Below, one piece after another: positions 61,357-64,000 of a stretch of DNA of 64,000 bases. Each line of letters opens with the position of its first letter. The first letter of the stretch is position 1. Below the pieces are notes generated by a model. The model worked only from the letters and a program-made list of their open reading frames with translations. It was not told the DNA's origin and made no database searches. The translations under genes and the position numbers were made by a program. Source of the stretch: Haloarcula ordinaria (GTDB taxonomy: Archaea > Halobacteriota > Halobacteria > Halobacteriales > Haloarculaceae). Location of the stretch: positions 2,170,001 to 2,234,000 of the forward strand of contig NZ_CP119789.1 in assembly GCF_029338275.1 (NCBI RefSeq), read 5' to 3'.

Positions 61357-62160
61357 TCAGTACGATACGCTGGTTTCGTTCAGTTCCATGAACGTTTCAT
61401 CGTGCTCGGATTGGTCAAGGATTTCGAAGTACGCCTCGCCGATTGCCAGCATGGGCCGGGCAGGAAACGCAACGTCTCCCATAGTTGGGTTTGTCTTGCT
61501 CGTAATCGGCTCACCCAAATCGTCACCATCGAGCATTGCGACAGCAGATTCGATGGGATACATCTGACGAGGCATCAGAATCGCACGCTGGCCGTTCGGA
61601 GCGGTGCCAATCAGCGTCACATCACCGATATCGAACACGGTATCGGCCACCCGAGCGAACACTGATGCAACTCCCGGAATGCGCCAGATCGTGGCCGGCA
61701 AGCGAGCGCCGATAGCATTCAGAATCGTCGCAGTCAGGGGCGCGTCCATTCGGATGGTCAAGCGGAGTTCGGGGTCATCCATTCGCACCTGGAGCTCCAT
61801 CGGTCCGGTCCAATCGAGCGTGATGGTCGCTGTCTGCACGTAGTCCGCCGCAGTTCCGTAGTACCGAGGACAGGCAGTATTGTGGCTTGGCCCGTCCACG
61901 TAGATTGACCAGCGCCCGTCAGGCGTCCGATGCCAGACCGTCGTGTACGGGGCAAAGTCGTTCTCGGGAAACACGCGAAGCGCGAGCACGTGGCCAGAAT
62001 CAAACGGCAGTGCATAGATGCCAAAGCCCCGCACGTGTTCGTATCCCTGCATCGGAGAGGGCTGGACGGAGGGACGGATCTGCTGGACCTTCGCTGCGAT
62101 TCCACGCTCGAATCCTCCGCTCGGCTGTTGGTGTCCTGTAACACCCTCTGCTGGAGACAT
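61357..62160 (-). CDS. Protein of unknown function
   Basis: 267 aa from ATG 62160. Beta-rich throughout with aromatic and charged patches (HVRGFGIYALPFDSGHVLALRVFPEND, TTVWHRTPDGRWSIYVDGPSHNT, ITLDWTGPMELQVRMDDPELRLTIRMDA) and a C-terminal acidic run (LDQSEHDETFMELNE). Lipocalin- or CrtC-like folds look possible but no motif supports one. No signal or membrane helix. Accessory codon usage. Confidence 0.55.
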   Translation of the reverse strand: MSPAEGVTGHQQPSGGFERGIAAKVQQIRPSVQPSPMQGYEHVRGFGIYALPFDSGHVLALRVFPENDFAPYTTVWHRTPDGRWSIYVDGPSHNTACPRYYGTAADYVQTATITLDWTGPMELQVRMDDPELRLTIRMDAPLTATILNAIGARLPATIWRIPGVASVFARVADTVFDIGDVTLIGTAPNGQRAILMPRQMYPIESAVAMLDGDDLGEPITSKTNPTMGDVAFPARPMLAIGEAYFEILDQSEHDETFMELNETSVSY

Positions 62161-62238
62161 GGAAGAGATACGGTCTTGAAGTAGATAACGACGACTGACA
62201 GGTACTGGTAGTTATTAGATGCACATCTTTCACCGAGA

Positions 62239-62261
62239 GATACGCGCCTGTCTGCAGTACC
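62239..62261 (+). repeat. Degenerate intergenic repeat, copy 3
   Basis: GATACGCGCCTGTCTGCAGT plus ACC, between the gene at 61357 and the small membrane protein. Confidence 0.3.
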
Positions 62262-62357
62262 CCTTTGCCAACAACTCAGTGTCTATCAGTACTGGCGTGA
62301 CCGACTCAGAGCGTGGTTGTCGGTGGAGTTATTCGTAGGACTCCACGAACCAACGGT

Positions 62358-62534
62358 ATGAACTTATCACGCCGTTCCCGTTTCGTCATCTACGAGTCTT
62401 TCCTTATTATTCTCGGATTCGCAATCGCCGCCCAGATCTCGCCCCCAGACGTCTATAGTCAAGTGCTCGGGACGGTCGTGATCCTCACGATTACACTCCC
62501 ACTCTCGTATTGGTTGGTGTACAAACGTCAGTAA
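62358..62534 (+). CDS. Small two-helix membrane protein
   Basis: 58 aa. Two hydrophobic segments (FVIYESFLIILGFAIAAQI and VLGTVVILTITLPLSYWLVY) joined by a short loop SPPDVYS. No recognised family. It lies 53 bases before the next membrane protein on the same strand. Confidence 0.55.
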   Translation: MNLSRRSRFVIYESFLIILGFAIAAQISPPDVYSQVLGTVVILTITLPLSYWLVYKRQ

Positions 62535-62587
62535 CAGAGACACACCTCTTTTATTATCGAACGACCGCAAGGTTCATTGATCGGACC

Positions 62588-63100
62588 ATGACCCATTATC
62601 TGGGTGTGTCTCGGCGGGATGTCGGGGCAGGCCTCGCTGCCGGCGGGTCGTCCCTCCTTGGTGCCGTCCTGATTAACCTCTGGAACTTCTTCCAGACGTT
62701 CAGGGCCCAAGGATTCGATTCCGCCAGTATAGCGGAGTACTCACGAGGGATGAGTGGGATCATCTTCCTCGGGGGTATCTTCGCACCGATTATCGCTGTG
62801 TTCGTCGGGATTGTCGTCTGGCGCGTGATGATGCCGGATGAGCCAAACCCACTCTACGGCGCCGCAGCAGGCGTCGTTTCAGCGTTCGGTACGCTGTTCG
62901 TATTCGCGGCTTCGATAGGTTTCGTGTTCTCTCTGAGTCGGGTTTCCGCTGGCGCGCTCGCTGGTGGTATCTCCGAGTTCCTGTTCTTGACTGTTTTAAT
63001 CGCTGTATTCGGTGGTGCCATTACCGCCCCCATCATCGCCCCACTCGGTGCGCTTGTAGGATACGTCTATGAGCGGTACATCACAGACGACCAGCGGTAA
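62588..63100 (+). CDS. Four-helix membrane protein of unknown function
   Basis: 170 aa from ATG 62588 (MTHYLGVSRRDVGAGLAAGG). Hydrophobic helices at about 15-35, 58-82, 95-120 and 132-155, with a conserved-looking EPNPLYGAAAGVVSA loop and a charged C-terminus. No family recognised. Possibly co-transcribed with the small protein upstream. Confidence 0.6.
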   Translation: MTHYLGVSRRDVGAGLAAGGSSLLGAVLINLWNFFQTFRAQGFDSASIAEYSRGMSGIIFLGGIFAPIIAVFVGIVVWRVMMPDEPNPLYGAAAGVVSAFGTLFVFAASIGFVFSLSRVSAGALAGGISEFLFLTVLIAVFGGAITAPIIAPLGALVGYVYERYITDDQR

Positions 63101-63184
63101 TCACTGGGTTGCGGTTTCTCGGGTGTTTCTAACAGGGGTGAGAGGTGTAAACCGACGCTGGTCTGTGAGTCACCTGTACTGACC

Positions 63185-63209
63185 GATACGTACCCTCTAT
63201 GCAGCACGG
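63185..63209 (+). repeat. Degenerate intergenic repeat, copy 4
   Basis: Best-preserved copy; contains CTCTATGCAGCACGG and is preceded by CCTGTACTGACC. Shares TATGCAGCACGGTC with copy 2. Confidence 0.4.
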
Positions 63210-63390
63210 TCATCCAAACCTGACAGATGTCAGTACTCCCGGCCGACCTCATCCCGGGCTCGTCATTATCTGCTGGTTCCAAAAACCGGTAGGAAGAGCG
63301 GTACTTCGGAAGGATCGACCTCAACGGTAGACCGTACCTGAAGCAATAGATATTATTTTCAAATAGTTCTAATAGCCAACTCGAAATGTA

Positions 63391-63411
63391 CGCCCGGAAC
63401 GCTACCGGGCG
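63391..63411. repeat. Hairpin, 7-bp stem and 7-base loop
   Basis: CGCCCGG and CCGGGCG are exact complements around AACGCTA. It lies 67 bases beyond the 3' end of the toxin remnant and could be a terminator or a transposon-end hairpin. Confidence 0.35.
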
Positions 63412-63477
63412 CGAATCTACTGATAGACTCGACGGAAGTGAAATCGGGTGGTGGCGGCGAACTATCCGTCGGAAAGG

Positions 63478-63968
63478 CTACGGATCGGCTTTGGAGAGTA
63501 TCTGTTCGTAGAGGTCGTCAGAAATCCAGAATCCAGCTTCACGAAGGACCTCCAGTTCGTGCTCCAGGTTCACTACGCCGGTCTTCGCTCCGCGAAGCAG
63601 GATTCCGATCACGCCCGTGACGTTCAGGTCGTGTCTGCGGGCGACGCGCCGTCCGTCGCGATCGTCGAGTAGAACGAGGTCGGCATTCTGCTCGACGGCA
63701 TAGCAGATCGCTGCTGTCTCACCGAGGTCAAGCTCGTGGAAGAGCTCCACGAACAAGTCCGAGCGTTCCACCTCCACGAGATATAGGAGTCCGTCGTCGC
63801 GCAACTCACGGAGCCCCTCCAGTCCATCTTCCCCATCGGTAAGTTCGTTCCAGACCTGTTGTGGAACCGTGACCTCGGAGAATTGCGATTCGAGGAGCTC
63901 AAGCCGCTGATGAGCGCGAGATTAAGGAGTGGCGACGTATCAGAAACGATCAGCTCGCTATCCGGCAT
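63478..63968 (-). pseudogene. PIN-domain toxin (DUF3368-like), frameshifted
   Basis: Starts at ATG 63968 as SELIVSDTSPLLNLALISG, the PIN-domain opening with an Asp ligand. Around 63900-63912 the reading moves to another frame, which continues as LELLESQFSEVTVPQQVWNEL and later GETAAICYAVEQNADLVLLDDRDGRRVA and a C-terminal DDLYEQIL. The total is 491 bases, one short of 164 codons, so a single-base deletion fits. Toxin RNase of a VapC-like type II module; likely inactive here. Confidence 0.75.
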
Positions 63969-64000
63969 AGTCGAGATCTTCTTCGAGTTCCCGCTCGTCG
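63958..64000 (-). CDS. C-terminal end of an antitoxin (UPF0175-like)
   Basis: Thirteen residues are visible, ending ELEEDLDYAG at the TAG at 63958-63960. It overlaps the toxin start by 11 bases. UPF0175 proteins are the usual partners of DUF3368 toxins and end in acidic, leucine-rich helices like this. The rest is beyond the window. Confidence 0.45.
   Translation of the reverse strand, partial: DERELEEDLDYAG

Larger units (their letters stand above)
63101..63477. other. 377-bp gap with repeat copy and hairpin
   Basis: Holds repeat copy 4 (63185-63209), TGACAGATGTCAGTA (about 63221-63235), an AT-rich patch (about 63340-63380) and a hairpin CGCCCGG-AACGCTA-CCGGGCG (63391-63411). No gene supported. 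Confidence 0.45.

Noticed and set aside
1..64000. CRISPR arrays, tRNA and rRNA genes
   Set aside because: No regularly spaced repeats, cloverleaf or rRNA-like sequence were noticed by eye; a covariance-model search would be decisive.

Overview
The window is chromosomal DNA from a halophilic archaeon (class Halobacteria). Signs of this are high GC with GAC/GAG-rich codons, acidic proteins, twin-arginine signals on secreted proteins, mostly leaderless promoters, and archaeal or haloarchaeal markers: AglB oligosaccharyltransferase, Dph2, a proteasome beta subunit, a halocyanin, HalOD1 output and TrmB proteins, and a HEWD zinc-finger micro-protein. I cannot name the genus from sequence alone. No rRNA, tRNA, CRISPR array or intact transposase was seen.

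Layout. (1) 0.1-19.8 kb is a surface-polysaccharide region: a NodB-like lipoprotein, a GT2, an asparagine-synthetase homologue without its glutaminase Cys, several alkaline-phosphatase-superfamily (sulfatase-like) enzymes, two paralogous beta-helix surface proteins, a flippase, a DUF354 protein, a six-hairpin-like protein, a polytopic protein and a sugar nucleotidyltransferase. (2) 19.8-28.7 kb holds a BKACE-type enzyme, small regulators, membrane proteins and haloarchaeal proteins of unknown role. (3) 28.7-34.0 kb is mostly housekeeping (YlbF-like protein, Dph2, METTL5-like methylase, rhomboid protease, DoxX with a divergent HxlR regulator). (4) 34.0-48.0 kb is a protein N-glycosylation locus from AglJ to AglB, with four more AlkP-superfamily enzymes, a second flippase and two glycosyltransferases. 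(5) 48.1-58.2 kb is core haloarchaeal genes (HEWD protein, PadR, TraB/M50 pair, PurM, XRE-CBS, DUF555, PsmB, an APC transporter broken by a stop codon, halocyanin). (6) 58.3-64.0 kb is accessory DNA with more AT-rich codons, gene remnants, degenerate repeats and a decayed toxin-antitoxin pair.

The main theme is cell-surface glycan assembly. Seven AlkP-superfamily enzymes lie among the glycosyltransferases and flippases. At the nucleophile position those I could align have Thr or Ser and none has the sulfatase C/S-x-P-x-R signature, so they may add or remove phospho-groups on surface glycans and not sulfate. Paralogous pairs (small AlkP, beta-helix protein, flippase with large AlkP) suggest that modules were duplicated. 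An oriented ATAACAA element lies before many of these transcription units and may mark a shared promoter class. All functions are inferred by reading; no database search was run.
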